A DNA stretch of 64,000 nucleotides, taken from the NCBI RefSeq assembly GCF_001665875.1, contig NZ_LZTA01000006.1, positions 62,001 to 126,000 on the forward strand. The letters are read 5' to 3'. Source of the stretch: Mycobacterium sp. 852002-40037_SCH5390672 (lineage in GTDB: Bacteria > Actinomycetota > Actinomycetes > Mycobacteriales > Mycobacteriaceae). The notes beneath the pieces were generated by a model. The model saw only the letters and a list, made by a program, of their open reading frames with translations. It was not told the DNA's origin and ran no database searches. Below, one piece after another: positions 32,311 through 41,767 of the stretch (positions within the stretch are counted from its first letter, which is position 1; each line of letters opens with the position of its first letter). Made by a program: the position numbers and the translations under genes.

Positions 32311-33473
32311 TTGGTCACCACCCACTGGGTGACCGGATACTGCGGGCGCCAGCCGGTGAAGGCGCCCAGCGGCTCGCCATGATAGTGCTGGAAGCGTCGC
32401 AGCTGACCACCAAGGCGCTGATGCGCCTGCGTCACAACGGCTTCCGATTCGGTGGTGACCACGTTGACGACGAGTCGCGCGCCGGAGGGCAGCTGATCCC
32501 AGCAGGCGTCGAAGAGGCCCGGCTGGGTCAATCCGCCACCGATGAAGATCGCCGATGGCGGTTCCGCGCCGTCGAATGCGTCGGGGGCGTCGCCGCGCAC
32601 ATCGATGCTGACCCCGAAGGCTTCGGCATTGAGCCCCAGATTGTGCCGGCGGCGTTCGTCGCGCTCGAATACCACTGCGCTGCAACCGCGCCCGCTCAGG
32701 CACCATTCGACACTGATGCTGCCCGAGCCGGCGCCGACATCCCACAATCGCTCGCCCGGGCGCGGCGCCAGGGCGGCCAGTGTCACCGCGCGGATTCCCT
32801 GTTTGGTGATCTGCCCGTCGTGGGTGAACGCGTCGTCGGGCAGGGGCGACACGCGTTCGTCGGGCAGGTAGCGCACGGCAATCACGTTGAGGTCGTCGAG
32901 GTCTCGGTCCCCTACCCACTCGTGGGCAGTGCCGTCGCGGCGGCGCTCGTCCGGGCCGCCGAGACGTTCGAGAACGGTGAACTCGGAATCGCCACGCCCA
33001 TGCGCGTTGAGCAGCGCGGCGAGCTCGTCGGGTGTCGATTTGCTTTGTGACAGCACGATCGCTTGGCCGCCGCGGCGCACCGCGGTGTGTGGTGCCGCTG
33101 TGACCAGACTGATCACCTCGGTGTCGTGGACGTTCCAGCCCATTCGCGCGCACGCCAATGTCACCGACGACACGTGCGGCAGCACCCTAATGTTGTCGCG
33201 GCCGTGCAGGCGGATCAGGGTGCCCCCGATGCCGTGCAACAGCGGATCGCCGCTGGCCACCACGTGCACGTCACCCGTGTGCTCGTCTAGCAACGTTTGC
33301 AGCGCGGGCAACATTGGCGACGGCCACTGCCGTCGGGGGGCGGGCACCGTGCCGTCAAGAAGGTCGAGTTGCCGCTTGGACCCGTAAATGACTGCGGCCC
33401 TGCGAAGTTCGGCACGCGACGCTTCGCCGAGCCCGGCCATCCCGTCGGCGCCGATACCGACCACGATGATCAT
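32307..33473 (-). CDS. cobL: Precorrin-6Y C5,15-methyltransferase (decarboxylating) CobL
   Basis: 388-aa two-domain enzyme. The CbiE-type methyltransferase domain (residues 1-~205) opens [19 protein letters not shown] and contains VHVVASGDPLLHGIGG. The CbiT-type domain (~215-388) carries the SAM motif LWDVGAGSGSISVEWCL and performs the second methylation and decarboxylation. The ATG at 33473 was chosen because the 26 upstream in-frame residues have no family similarity and overlap the SDR gene. It overlaps the SDR stop by 4 bp and cobM by 4 bp. Confidence 0.97.
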   Translation of the reverse strand: MIIVVGIGADGMAGLGEASRAELRRAAVIYGSKRQLDLLDGTVPAPRRQWPSPMLPALQTLLDEHTGDVHVVASGDPLLHGIGGTLIRLHGRDNIRVLPHVSSVTLACARMGWNVHDTEVISLVTAAPHTAVRRGGQAIVLSQSKSTPDELAALLNAHGRGDSEFTVLERLGGPDERRRDGTAHEWVGDRDLDDLNVIAVRYLPDERVSPLPDDAFTHDGQITKQGIRAVTLAALAPRPGERLWDVGAGSGSISVEWCLSGRGCSAVVFERDERRRHNLGLNAEAFGVSIDVRGDAPDAFDGAEPPSAIFIGGGLTQPGLFDACWDQLPSGARLVVNVVTTESEAVVTQAHQRLGGQLRRFQHYHGEPLGAFTGWRPQYPVTQWVVTK

Positions 33474-34234
33474 CGCGGCATCCTGCGCCAGACGAACTGC
33501 GGCAGCATTCGCATCACGGCGGCGGCGGGCCCCAACGCCCATGGGATCCACACCGTGCGGCGGCCCTTCGCCAGTGCACGCGCGGTCGCGGCGGCCACCT
33601 GCGCGGGCGTGCTGGGCAGGGGTGCGGGCGTCATGCCTTCCGTCATGCGCCCGATGACGAATCCCGGCCGGGCGATCAGCAGCCGGACCCCGGTGCCGTG
33701 CAGCGCGTCGGCCAAGCCACTGGCGAAGCCGTCGAGGCCGGCCTTGGCCGAGCCGTAGACGTAGTTGGCGCGTCGGACGCGCGCGCCGGCGATCGAGGAG
33801 AACACCACCAACCGGCCTTTGTCAGCTTTGCGCATGGCGGTGGCCAGGTGGGTGAGCAGGCTGACCTGGGCGAGGTAGTCGGTGTGCACGACCGCCACCG
33901 CGTGCGCGGCGTCGGTTTCGGCGCGCGCCTGGTCGCCCAGGATTCCGAACGCCAGCACCGCGGTGCCGATGGGCCCGTGGTCGGCGACGATCGCGGCGAC
34001 CAGGGAGCCATGCGAGGCCAGGTCGTCGGCGTCGAATTCGCGCGTGTCGACCGCCCTGGCGCCGGCGGCTTTGAGTGCGTTGACCTGATCAATGAGCTGG
34101 TCAGCCTGGCGGGCGGCGAGCACGACCGTCGCGCCCGGCGCCAACAGTCGCGCCAACTCGATCCCGATCTCGCTGCGGCCGCCCAGGATTAGTACTGGAC
34201 CTGCGCCCGTGTCGTCCACGGCTGCGATTATCAC
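33470..34234 (-). CDS. Short-chain dehydrogenase, DprE2-like (Rv2073c-like)
   Basis: 254-aa SDR. The nucleotide motif is [17 protein letters not shown] (residues ~14-30). The catalytic residues lie in [21 protein letters not shown] with Tyr-x3-Lys. The closing part ([20 protein letters not shown]) resembles DprE2, the decaprenylphosphoryl-2-keto-ribose reductase, and Rv2073c. Paralogy to DprE2 is family knowledge and the substrate here is unknown. GTG start at 34234. The stop overlaps the cobL start by 4 bp, so it is the first gene of the SDR-cobL-cobM-cobK operon. Confidence 0.9.
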   Translation of the reverse strand: MIIAAVDDTGAGPVLILGGRSEIGIELARLLAPGATVVLAARQADQLIDQVNALKAAGARAVDTREFDADDLASHGSLVAAIVADHGPIGTAVLAFGILGDQARAETDAAHAVAVVHTDYLAQVSLLTHLATAMRKADKGRLVVFSSIAGARVRRANYVYGSAKAGLDGFASGLADALHGTGVRLLIARPGFVIGRMTEGMTPAPLPSTPAQVAAATARALAKGRRTVWIPWALGPAAAVMRMLPQFVWRRMPR

Positions 34235-34251
34235 CTGCGCTAGCGTGGGCG

Positions 34252-34665
34252 GTGATGGCGAATACCACTACCCGGCTCACCGACGACGCGTTGGCGTTCC
34301 TGTCGGAACGGCATCTGGCCATGCTGACCACGCTGCGAGCCGACAATTCGCCCCACGTGGTGGCGGTCGGTTTCACCTTCGATCCCAAGACGCACATAGC
34401 GCGGGTCATCACCAGCGGCGGTTCGCAGAAGGCGGTCAACGCCGATCGTGGTGGTCTGGCCGTGCTGAGCCAGGTCGACGGCGCCCGGTGGCTATCGCTG
34501 GAGGGCCGGTCCAAGGTCAACAACGACGTCGACGCGGTGCGCGACGCCGAGCTGCGATACGCCCAGCGCTACCGCACGCCTCGTCCCAACCCGCGACGCG
34601 TGGTCATCGAGGTTCAGGTGGAGCGGGTGCTGGGTTCGTCGGATCTTCTGGATCGGGGCGAGTAG
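34252..34665 (+). CDS. F420H2-dependent FDOR-B protein, Rv2074-like
   Basis: 137-aa split-barrel protein. It is nearly identical, as I recall it, to M. tuberculosis Rv2074 across [20 protein letters not shown] and [14 protein letters not shown]. Rv2074 has been characterised as an F420H2-dependent biliverdin reductase. The protein is cytosolic. It starts at ATG 34252 and is divergent from the SDR gene. It converges on the immunity-like gene, and its stop marks the point where synteny with M. tuberculosis breaks. Confidence 0.92.
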   Translation: MMANTTTRLTDDALAFLSERHLAMLTTLRADNSPHVVAVGFTFDPKTHIARVITSGGSQKAVNADRGGLAVLSQVDGARWLSLEGRSKVNNDVDAVRDAELRYAQRYRTPRPNPRRVVIEVQVERVLGSSDLLDRGE

Positions 34666-34696
34666 TAGCTAGTAGCCTTTTCGGGGTTGAATAAAG

Positions 34697-35233
34697 TCAT
34701 CGACGCGCAAAAAGCGGTTTTCCTTCTGGATCGATCGCCGAAGCCTCAATTTCGTCTACTGTCGCCGCCAGATACAGCGCGAGTTTTTTAAGTTCTGATG
34801 TTCCGGTTAGTTTGTCGGCACTACCTATCGCTACTGCCTCGCCGTCGGAAGCAATGAGCGAAAAACGCTCGACGCCTTCGAAATCACGGGTCTCGATGCT
34901 GAAGTTTGAAGACTCTTGGTTCGCCGAGGTCGATACGCCCACGCGAGGCAGACCCCGCGCGCTCCGGATGTACATGCCAAATCTTCCGAACAAGTATTTC
35001 TCGATCGTTTCCATCGAGGAAGCTGCTAGAACGAAGCCTTCGGATTCCATACGGTCGGAATCAGTAATAACTAACCAACCGTCTTGCTTTCGTCCAATGA
35101 AGAGCCGGATCTCGCCTGAAGCTGACCAGAACACCGGTCGCCCGTCAGCTGTACTCAAACCAGGCGTGAGTGTGTAATCCGCCAACTTCGCCCACTGCTC
35201 AAGTCGCCGGGAGACCTCGACGTGGTCTGTCAT
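34697..35233 (-). CDS. Probable immunity factor for the TNT toxin (IFT-like)
   Basis: 178-aa soluble protein without signal peptide or TM segment. It begins MTDHVEVSRRLEQWAKLADY and has alternating beta-rich text (GRPVFWSASGEIRLFIGRK, GWLVITDSDRMESEGFVLAA). Its ATG overlaps the toxin stop (ATGA, 35230-35233). In M. tuberculosis the immunity factor IFT (Rv3902c, about 176 aa) likewise follows cpnT. Its DNA is much less G+C-rich than the neighbours: 28 of 60 bases in 34741-34800 and 27 of 60 in 34981-35040. Function is inferred from position, length and family pattern. Confidence 0.75.
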   Translation of the reverse strand: MTDHVEVSRRLEQWAKLADYTLTPGLSTADGRPVFWSASGEIRLFIGRKQDGWLVITDSDRMESEGFVLAASSMETIEKYLFGRFGMYIRSARGLPRVGVSTSANQESSNFSIETRDFEGVERFSLIASDGEAVAIGSADKLTGTSELKKLALYLAATVDEIEASAIDPEGKPLFARR

Positions 35234-38172
35234 TTCAACACACCGATGTCAGGATCAGTCAGCTCTTCGACGGTCATTACCCTGCCTTCTGAGTTGAGTA
35301 CCTGTACCTGTAGCGAGCCCCCGTTTTGACCTAACCCGGGCGCGACCTCCGACACTTCAATTGTCCATTCGTCCGGCAAGTGATCGAAGGTATAAGCGTG
35401 GTAAGGATCGCGAAGTGAGTTGACGTGGAGGGCGCGCTCCTCCCATGATGCCGGTTGTCCCTGTTCCATTACGGCCAAGTACTTTCCGTCCACCTTGCCA
35501 ATGCGATCGAGTAAAGACCCATAATCTCGCAAGTAGGAGGCCGCGTCCGTGTAGGCGACACGCGTATGGGGAACGGCACCGTGGTTACCTGGGAAATTTA
35601 GCCATGGTTGACCCTGGTCCCCTGGCTTGTTGAAACGTTCTGCATACTGCTCTTCGGTATATGCATGTCCTTGTGGGTCGCGGCCAAATGGCGCTTCGGG
35701 ATCACGAATCAGCTTGGCGACGTCCCCATCAATCTTTGTAGCGTCGACTGGATCGTCGGTGAAGTCCCAGTGGTCAGAAAGCGGTTCACCATAATGCGGG
35801 TCAAGTGCCTCATCTGGTAGCCGATGCCATCCGTCACCGGACGGCTCGTGCGAATGCACAGGATCCTGACGCTCGCCGCCAGTCGAGTTACCACGGCCAT
35901 GCCCGCTTGGATCGTCACCGTCCGGAGACTTGCCGTCTGGCCGACCTCCCGTCGTATCACCGTCGCCGTCTCCATGCGGTTTCGCGCCAGGCGGTGGCTC
36001 CCCCGGCGTATGTCCACCCGGAGGACCGCCCTCGCCAGGCCCGTGCCAGCCGCCGCCCGGCGTCGGCACGTCCGCCGGGTGACCGGTCGGGGTCGCGAGG
36101 TGAGGGGATGCAGGAGTCGCCGCCGGTGGCGAGTGGGCCTCGAAAGGTGCGGCCCCACTGGGAGATCCGCTAGGCGACACCGGCGACGAATGGTCAATTG
36201 GTTGCGGAGGTGCCGACGGCAAGCGTTCGCCAGCGGCGGTCGGCACAGTTGCGGCGGGCGAACCGGTGGCAGGCACCGACGCCGGCTCGTGCGGTCCACC
36301 GGCAGGCACTGATGCCGGTTCACGCGGACCCTCCGCGGGCACCGATACCGGTTCACGAGGACCTTCCGCCGGCACTGGAGCGGGTTCGTGCGGACCGCCA
36401 GCAGGTGCACCCGCCGGCACAGGTGGAGCTTCGGTCGGCGCTGGCACCGGATCATGCGGCACGCCAGGAACCGTCGGTGCCGATGGCGGCGCGGCCGCCG
36501 GCTCATGCGGACCGCCGGCGGGCCCGGGCCTTGGGGCCTCTTGCGGCATTGGACCCGCTGCGGGCGCCGACGCCTGGGGTGCGGTCGTCGGCGCGTGAGG
36601 CGCCCCCGGGGTGCCATCGGCCGGACGAGGCGCCGACTCAACCGGTGCCTCCGGCAACTTTCCTGGCGGCAGGCTCACCGGGCTGCCACTGAGCGGCGCA
36701 TCGCCTTTCGGCAGGTCTCCGCCGAGATTTTCAAGGTTCTTGGTTAAATCGCTGCCGGTTTTGGCGATGCCAGGCAATGCACCACCGGCGCCTTCCGCCT
36801 CGGCGGCCGCTCCTTTGGCACCCTGAAGTACCTCTTCGCCCTCCGTGAGCTCCCCGGTTGCTTCGGCGCCGCCCGCCGCCTCCGCAGCTTTCCCGCCAGC
36901 CTTCGCTGCACCACCACCGCCGGCCATGGTTGCAAGGTCGAAGCCGATTTCACCGAGCCCCACCGCGGGCCGGCCTGAGGTCAAATCGTCCCAGTGGGTA
37001 AGGCCTTTCACGAGGCCGAGGTCGGTTTTCGCTGCGCCGCCTGGATCGAGCAGCGCATACGCCGGGATGGATTGGACCGCGGTCTTATCCAGTGCGACCC
37101 AACTCGCCGTAGCCCCTTCGGGATCGAAGGCAAAGCGACTCGGATCAAGCTGGTCTTGGAGTTCCACCACTCCGACCGCGCCTTTGAAAACGCCCTCTCC
37201 GAAATCGGCCAATAAGTTGAAGTTGCCCGCTGCGGCGCTACCGACGTCCTCGCCGAAGAATTCGACCAACTGGCCTTGCATGAGGGTCTTCCCCTTCTGC
37301 ACCAGGCCGTCAATGATCTGCATTCCGGTTTTCAGGACTTGTTCGCGCGCATGAGCCTCGCGCTTCATGTTGTGCAGTACGCCGTTGATGTCTCTGGCGA
37401 TCTTTTCGAGCTCATCGAACGCATCGCCTTCGAAGATCAATATCGCGTCGTGGACCAGATCGGTCAGGGACCCTAACCGTTTCAACAAGTCCCGAATCTT
37501 GTTCTGGGCGTTGTCCACCTCGTCCGCGAACTTGTCCAAGGTATCGGCCACCTTGTCGCATTGCGCCCCCAACTTGGTCATCGTGGCGGCGAGTGACGCC
37601 AGATTGTGCTCGACCAACTCGCCTTCCGGTATCCGCTGCCCGGCGATCGCCGACTTCGGACCGTTGAGCGCAGCTTGCACCCCGCTAACCGTCGCGCCGA
37701 GTCCGCGCCAACAACCCGCGGCCGCGTGCATTCCCACCGCGTTGCCATTCGGCCACACATCGTCAAGCAGCGATTCCACCACTCCCCACAGCAGTGGTCG
37801 GGCGACACCCGGACCCATGACCCCCGGCGCCTGAGGGGGCGCGACTTTCGCCGGGGGCGCCGGCGATGGCAGTGCATGGCCGCCGCCACCTACTTTTGAG
37901 GCCGCCTCTGCTCTTGAGTAGTTCGACGCGCAAAGTTGAATCTTGGCCCCGAGTGTCCGGCAAGCATTGATCCCGGCAGCTACCCCGGTCAACAATGACC
38001 TAGCCGTGTTCTGATAGTTCAGCGCAAATACCATTCCAGCGGAATCCTGGCCGCTGTTGATCCCGAATCCAGCCGACAATGGGCCCAGGGCGGTGGCAAT
38101 GCCGTCGCCAATGACGCTCACACCGGTGCCGGCGACAAACATCGCCTCCGGATCGACAGCCAAGGGAGCCAC
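35230..38172 (-). CDS. CpnT-like protein with C-terminal TNT NAD+ glycohydrolase domain
   Basis: 980-aa protein related to M. tuberculosis CpnT (Rv3903c) over both ends. The N-terminal part (MAPLAVDPEAM, then ASNYSRAEAASKVGG near residue 83-97) matches the CpnT channel/ESX-like domain. A Pro/Ala-rich linker spans about residues 490-790. The TNT domain (~800-980) conserves every residue I can map to CpnT R757, Y765, R780, H792 and Q822: here R890 (LDRIG), Y898 (GKYLA), R913 (ERALH), H925 (YHAYT) and Q955 (GGSLQ). TNT hydrolyses NAD+ and kills the host cell or the producer when no immunity protein is present. GTG start at 38172. No esxE/esxF pair is adjacent, unlike the M. tuberculosis locus. 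Confidence 0.92.
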   Translation of the reverse strand: MAPLAVDPEAMFVAGTGVSVIGDGIATALGPLSAGFGINSGQDSAGMVFALNYQNTARSLLTGVAAGINACRTLGAKIQLCASNYSRAEAASKVGGGGHALPSPAPPAKVAPPQAPGVMGPGVARPLLWGVVESLLDDVWPNGNAVGMHAAAGCWRGLGATVSGVQAALNGPKSAIAGQRIPEGELVEHNLASLAATMTKLGAQCDKVADTLDKFADEVDNAQNKIRDLLKRLGSLTDLVHDAILIFEGDAFDELEKIARDINGVLHNMKREAHAREQVLKTGMQIIDGLVQKGKTLMQGQLVEFFGEDVGSAAAGNFNLLADFGEGVFKGAVGVVELQDQLDPSRFAFDPEGATASWVALDKTAVQSIPAYALLDPGGAAKTDLGLVKGLTHWDDLTSGRPAVGLGEIGFDLATMAGGGGAAKAGGKAAEAAGGAEATGELTEGEEVLQGAKGAAAEAEGAGGALPGIAKTGSDLTKNLENLGGDLPKGDAPLSGSPVSLPPGKLPEAPVESAPRPADGTPGAPHAPTTAPQASAPAAGPMPQEAPRPGPAGGPHEPAAAPPSAPTVPGVPHDPVPAPTEAPPVPAGAPAGGPHEPAPVPAEGPREPVSVPAEGPREPASVPAGGPHEPASVPATGSPAATVPTAAGERLPSAPPQPIDHSSPVSPSGSPSGAAPFEAHSPPAATPASPHLATPTGHPADVPTPGGGWHGPGEGGPPGGHTPGEPPPGAKPHGDGDGDTTGGRPDGKSPDGDDPSGHGRGNSTGGERQDPVHSHEPSGDGWHRLPDEALDPHYGEPLSDHWDFTDDPVDATKIDGDVAKLIRDPEAPFGRDPQGHAYTEEQYAERFNKPGDQGQPWLNFPGNHGAVPHTRVAYTDAASYLRDYGSLLDRIGKVDGKYLAVMEQGQPASWEERALHVNSLRDPYHAYTFDHLPDEWTIEVSEVAPGLGQNGGSLQVQVLNSEGRVMTVEELTDPDIGVLK
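36268..36399 (-). repeat. 33-bp tandem repeat in the toxin linker
   Basis: Four imperfect 33-bp units in frame encode 11-residue repeats of the form VPAEGPREPVS / VPAGGPHEPAS within the proline-rich linker. Degenerate units continue on both sides. The unit is a multiple of 3, so copy-number changes would keep the frame. It joins the channel domain to the TNT domain. Confidence 0.7.
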
Positions 38173-38261
38173 GTGCGGAATTTTCGCTCAGTCCCGCCCG
38201 TCGCCGCTACTCACCCAAAGATCGCTTCGCCAAGCTAGCCACCGCTGCTCAGCCCCACAAC

Positions 38262-40544
38262 TCACCGATCAACAGCCACTGCTGCCGTCAACGCGATGCG
38301 GTGGCGCCCGGGCGACACCGTTACGGTCGGCCCGGCTGGTTCCCCGTCGAGCCGCACGTCGACCGCGGCAGGCAAGCCAACGAGCGTGATCTGGGCAGCG
38401 ACATCGGTGGCCACCGTGATGGTTGACGTCGGCAACGCGGCCAGCCCGGCACGCGCGACGTCGACCCTCAGACTGGCAACGCCCTTGAGGCCCAACGTCA
38501 GATACGGCAGCGGGCCCACGGGCTGTCCCACTTGCCAGTCCAGCTCGCTGTACAGCCCGGGCGTCGGCTCGAAGTGTGGGATGACGCCACGATGGTGCCG
38601 GATGGTGTGCGTGGGGTCCGGCCGCGCGTACGAGCGCGCGTCGACTTCCGCGACGTCCCCACGCCGCGCGGTCACCTCGGGATCCGCGGTCAGCTCCGAC
38701 AACCACCACACCTGGTGCGGCCCGATACCCAGATCGGCGCGCACCAGTTGCGGATACCAGGCGAAGGTGATGTGCCCCGGATCCGCTTGGCGCAGAGCGG
38801 TTCCCATGTGGGAGATCGGATCCTCGAACTTGTCCTGAAAGATCCAGGCGATGTGATCCTCGAGCGGGTAAGCACTGAACCGATGCCGGTAGCCCAGCCG
38901 GTCCAGCTCCAGCACCTGCTCAGCGGCCGAGGCGAAGGGCACCAGTTCATCCAGCAGCCCGTGGGCGATGACGTGCGGCAGCCACCGGGCGTTCACCAAC
39001 AGCTTCCAGGTGTCGCCCTCACGGGCACAGGGCGAGTTCGGGTCAAGGTCGGCGGGAATGTCGACGTGGGGTAGCAGCCGCACCCCGCACGTCGGCGGCC
39101 CGGCCAGCACCACCGCTTGCGAGAACACCTGCGGGTAGCTCAGCCCCAGCTTGTACGTCGCATACCCGCCCATCGAATAACCGGAGATCACAGTGCGATT
39201 GGGGTCGGTGCCCAGCTGCTCGGCGACTCGCGCCCATACTTCCCAGACGTCGAGTTCGCCGGTGTCGAAGTACCAGGTGGACGGCCCCCGAGCCAACGGC
39301 GTGACCACCACCGAGTCGCGGCCCTCGCACACCTCGTGCAACAGTCGCGGGTCGATCGCGGCGAATTGGCTCTGCCCGAGCGAAAGCGAGTGCAGCAGCA
39401 AAGTCAGCGGCAGCGCGCGACCCGGTGCGTAGCTCGACGGCAGGCAGATCGCATACGGCTGCACCCGACCGAGGAATTGCGGCTTGGTGCTCAAGATGTC
39501 GTTGGCGGCCCAACCTTGTTCCAGGCCCTGGCCGAGTTCGACCGAAGACACGTACCAGCGGGTGGACGGGCCGGTGATCACCGGCTCGGGAGCGGTTGCG
39601 CGGGCGGCCAGCTGAGCCCATGGCACCGTCAGCGCGAACTCGGAAACGTCGCCATGTGTCAGGGCGGCGGCCTGGGCGGCATCCGACCAGAAGTTCAGGT
39701 GCGGCGGCTCCTGCTCGTTGGTGCGGAATGCCACGTTGTAGACGTTGGCTTGGCCGGGAAGCGCACCGTGCAGCGCGGACACGTCGGCGAACCCGTCCCC
39801 CGCCACGTTCGCCAGCCCGGCTGCCAGGCGGACCGTCCAGCTTCCCGTGGGTTCCGCCAGCGACCGCGGGACCTGCGCCACGAACGACCGCGACGACATG
39901 TCGACACTGTGCACGACCGGCGTCCTGACCTGGGTGCTCAGGTCGATCAGCGCCGCGCCGCTCCCCGAGACCAGCAGGGCCATGTCGATGCCCTTCGAGC
40001 GCACGCCGGCGCCGGCGGGCCACTCCTCGGCCGCCGTTCGGGTGGGGCCGGTGTCGAAGGTGAACAGCGCGACGGGCACCGAGGCGTCCTGCAGGGTGTT
40101 CCAGTCGATCCGCCACCACGTGTGGGTCTCGGTGAGCCCGATGGCGACGCGGAAGATGTCGGCGCCATTGCCGGCCGCCGGACCGTCGGGATAGACGTAG
40201 GTTCCGCGCGGCGGCGCCTGAATCTTCACGTCGCCGATCGGGATGCCCGTCGCGCCATGGTCGTCGTAGAGGAAGTCGGTCCAAAACAGGGCACCGCCGG
40301 CCAGTCGTCCGGCGCCGCACGTGCGCGGGAACTCCTCACCGAACGGCCATCCCGCAGGCACGGGGAGTTTCCGCTCGGGGCGACGCGCGGCCGGCGGCAC
40401 ACCCTCGGGCATCCCGTCGGCCACGATGAGCTCGGCCGACGGTGCCGGTGTAGGTGCGGGAGCCGGGGCGGTGGAGTGCAAGACCGCGTCGGCAATGTGA
40501 CGTGCAATGCGAATCGGAAGCAGCGAGAGATCCAGGATTGACAC
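38262..40544 (-). CDS. Large alpha/beta-hydrolase esterase with N- and C-terminal beta modules
   Basis: 760-aa protein from GTG 40544 (MSILDLSLLPIRIARHIADAVL, an amphipathic or weak export helix). After a Pro/Ala linker comes a beta-rich module (residues ~60-370) like glucodextranase C-terminal-type domains. A prolyl-oligopeptidase/esterase domain follows, with nucleophile Ser in GYSMGGYATYKLGL, Asp in HGLLDELVPF and His in LEDHIAWIF. The C-terminal beta module ends near VAVDR. Substrate unknown; a surface esterase is plausible but no clear signal peptide is seen. It lies 89 bp upstream of the toxin gene on the same strand, so they could be cotranscribed. Confidence 0.82.
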   Translation of the reverse strand: MSILDLSLLPIRIARHIADAVLHSTAPAPAPTPAPSAELIVADGMPEGVPPAARRPERKLPVPAGWPFGEEFPRTCGAGRLAGGALFWTDFLYDDHGATGIPIGDVKIQAPPRGTYVYPDGPAAGNGADIFRVAIGLTETHTWWRIDWNTLQDASVPVALFTFDTGPTRTAAEEWPAGAGVRSKGIDMALLVSGSGAALIDLSTQVRTPVVHSVDMSSRSFVAQVPRSLAEPTGSWTVRLAAGLANVAGDGFADVSALHGALPGQANVYNVAFRTNEQEPPHLNFWSDAAQAAALTHGDVSEFALTVPWAQLAARATAPEPVITGPSTRWYVSSVELGQGLEQGWAANDILSTKPQFLGRVQPYAICLPSSYAPGRALPLTLLLHSLSLGQSQFAAIDPRLLHEVCEGRDSVVVTPLARGPSTWYFDTGELDVWEVWARVAEQLGTDPNRTVISGYSMGGYATYKLGLSYPQVFSQAVVLAGPPTCGVRLLPHVDIPADLDPNSPCAREGDTWKLLVNARWLPHVIAHGLLDELVPFASAAEQVLELDRLGYRHRFSAYPLEDHIAWIFQDKFEDPISHMGTALRQADPGHITFAWYPQLVRADLGIGPHQVWWLSELTADPEVTARRGDVAEVDARSYARPDPTHTIRHHRGVIPHFEPTPGLYSELDWQVGQPVGPLPYLTLGLKGVASLRVDVARAGLAALPTSTITVATDVAAQITLVGLPAAVDVRLDGEPAGPTVTVSPGRHRIALTAAVAVDR

Positions 40545-40579
40545 CACCCCCAAGCTACGCGGGCGGAGGGTCGCGTCGG

Positions 40580-41707
40580 TCAGGCCACCGGAACCACGAT
40601 CAGTTCGTGCGGGCGGTTGTTGACAGAAAGGGCGCCATCTGAGGTGACGACGACGATGTCCTCGATCCGAGCACCCCAACGGCCCGGGAAATAGATTCCC
40701 GGCTCGATGGAAAAGGCCATGCCCTCGGCCAGGGGCAGATCGTTTCCGGCGACGATGTAGGGCTCTTCGTGCACCGACAGCCCGATACCGTGCCCGGTCC
40801 GGTGCACGAAATAGTCGGCCAGTCCTTCGGCGACCAGCACATCACGGGCGGCGGCGTCGACCTGCTCGGCCGTCACCCCCGGCCGTACCGCGTCGCAAGC
40901 CGCGAGCTGGGCGCGTTGCAGTACCGAATACTGTTGCGCAACTTCGGGATCCGGGTCACCGATGCTGTAGGTGCGGGTGGAGTCGGAGTTGTAGCCGGGT
41001 TCATACGAGCCACCGATGTCGACGACGACGATGTCGCCGACCTGCAGTTCGCGATCCGAATACCCGTGGTGTGGGTCGGCGCCGTGCGGCCCGGATCCGA
41101 CGATGATGAACGCCACCTCCGAATGCCCCTCGGCCACAATGGCATCCGCGATGTCGGCGGCCACGTCGGCCTCGGTGCGCCCAGGCACCAGGAATTCCGG
41201 CACCCGGGCGTGCACCCGGTCAATGGCCGCACCGGCTTTGCGTAGCGCGTCGACTTCGCATTCCTCCTTGACCATCCGAAGGTTGCGCAACACATCGGTG
41301 GCCAGGACGGGCAACACGCCGAGCACACCGGCCAGGGGCAGCAGGTGCAACGCCGGCATGGCATCGGTGACGGCGGTCGCGGCGGGAGCACCGCCGAACG
41401 CGGAGCCCACCAGATCGTAGGGATTGTCGCCGTCAACCCAATCCCGCACCGCCAGACCGAGTTCGGCGATGGCCGACCCCTTGAGCGAGGCCAGCTCCAG
41501 GCGCGGCACCACAACCGTCGGGTCCCCCGATGTGGGCAATACCAGCGCGGTGAACCGCTCCAGCGTCTGTGCGCGAGACCCGACGAGGTAGCGCAGGTCA
41601 TACCCCGGTGTGATCACCAGTCCGGCCAGACCTGCATCGGCGGCGGCACCGGCGGCGGCCGCCAGCCGGCGTTCATACACTGCTGCGTCGAACCGGTGAG
41701 ACTCCAT
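40580..41707 (-). CDS. pepE: M24 metallopeptidase PepE (Xaa-Pro dipeptidase)
   Basis: 375-aa aminopeptidase P/prolidase-type enzyme, the same length as M. tuberculosis Rv2089c. The creatinase-like N-terminal domain (residues 1-~140) precedes the pita-bread catalytic domain. Metal ligands are visible as Asp in VVVDIGG, Asp in NSDSTRTY, His in [15 protein letters not shown], Glu in FSIEPGIYF and Glu in ARIEDIVVV. The ATG at 41707 was chosen ([15 protein letters not shown]); the frame stays open far upstream but that part is antisense to the exonuclease gene. It cleaves Xaa-Pro dipeptides in the cytoplasm. Confidence 0.96.
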   Translation of the reverse strand: MESHRFDAAVYERRLAAAAGAAADAGLAGLVITPGYDLRYLVGSRAQTLERFTALVLPTSGDPTVVVPRLELASLKGSAIAELGLAVRDWVDGDNPYDLVGSAFGGAPAATAVTDAMPALHLLPLAGVLGVLPVLATDVLRNLRMVKEECEVDALRKAGAAIDRVHARVPEFLVPGRTEADVAADIADAIVAEGHSEVAFIIVGSGPHGADPHHGYSDRELQVGDIVVVDIGGSYEPGYNSDSTRTYSIGDPDPEVAQQYSVLQRAQLAACDAVRPGVTAEQVDAAARDVLVAEGLADYFVHRTGHGIGLSVHEEPYIVAGNDLPLAEGMAFSIEPGIYFPGRWGARIEDIVVVTSDGALSVNNRPHELIVVPVA

Positions 41708-41767
41708 GTCAGCCAGGCTAATGCTCAATTGCGCGTCGCCTCGCGGCGGCGTGAGACCATAGCCGGC

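Noticed and set aside
40545..40679. 45-codon N-terminal extension of the esterase
   Set aside because: Arg/Gly-rich text without similarity to the family; the GTG at 40544 gives a better N-terminus.
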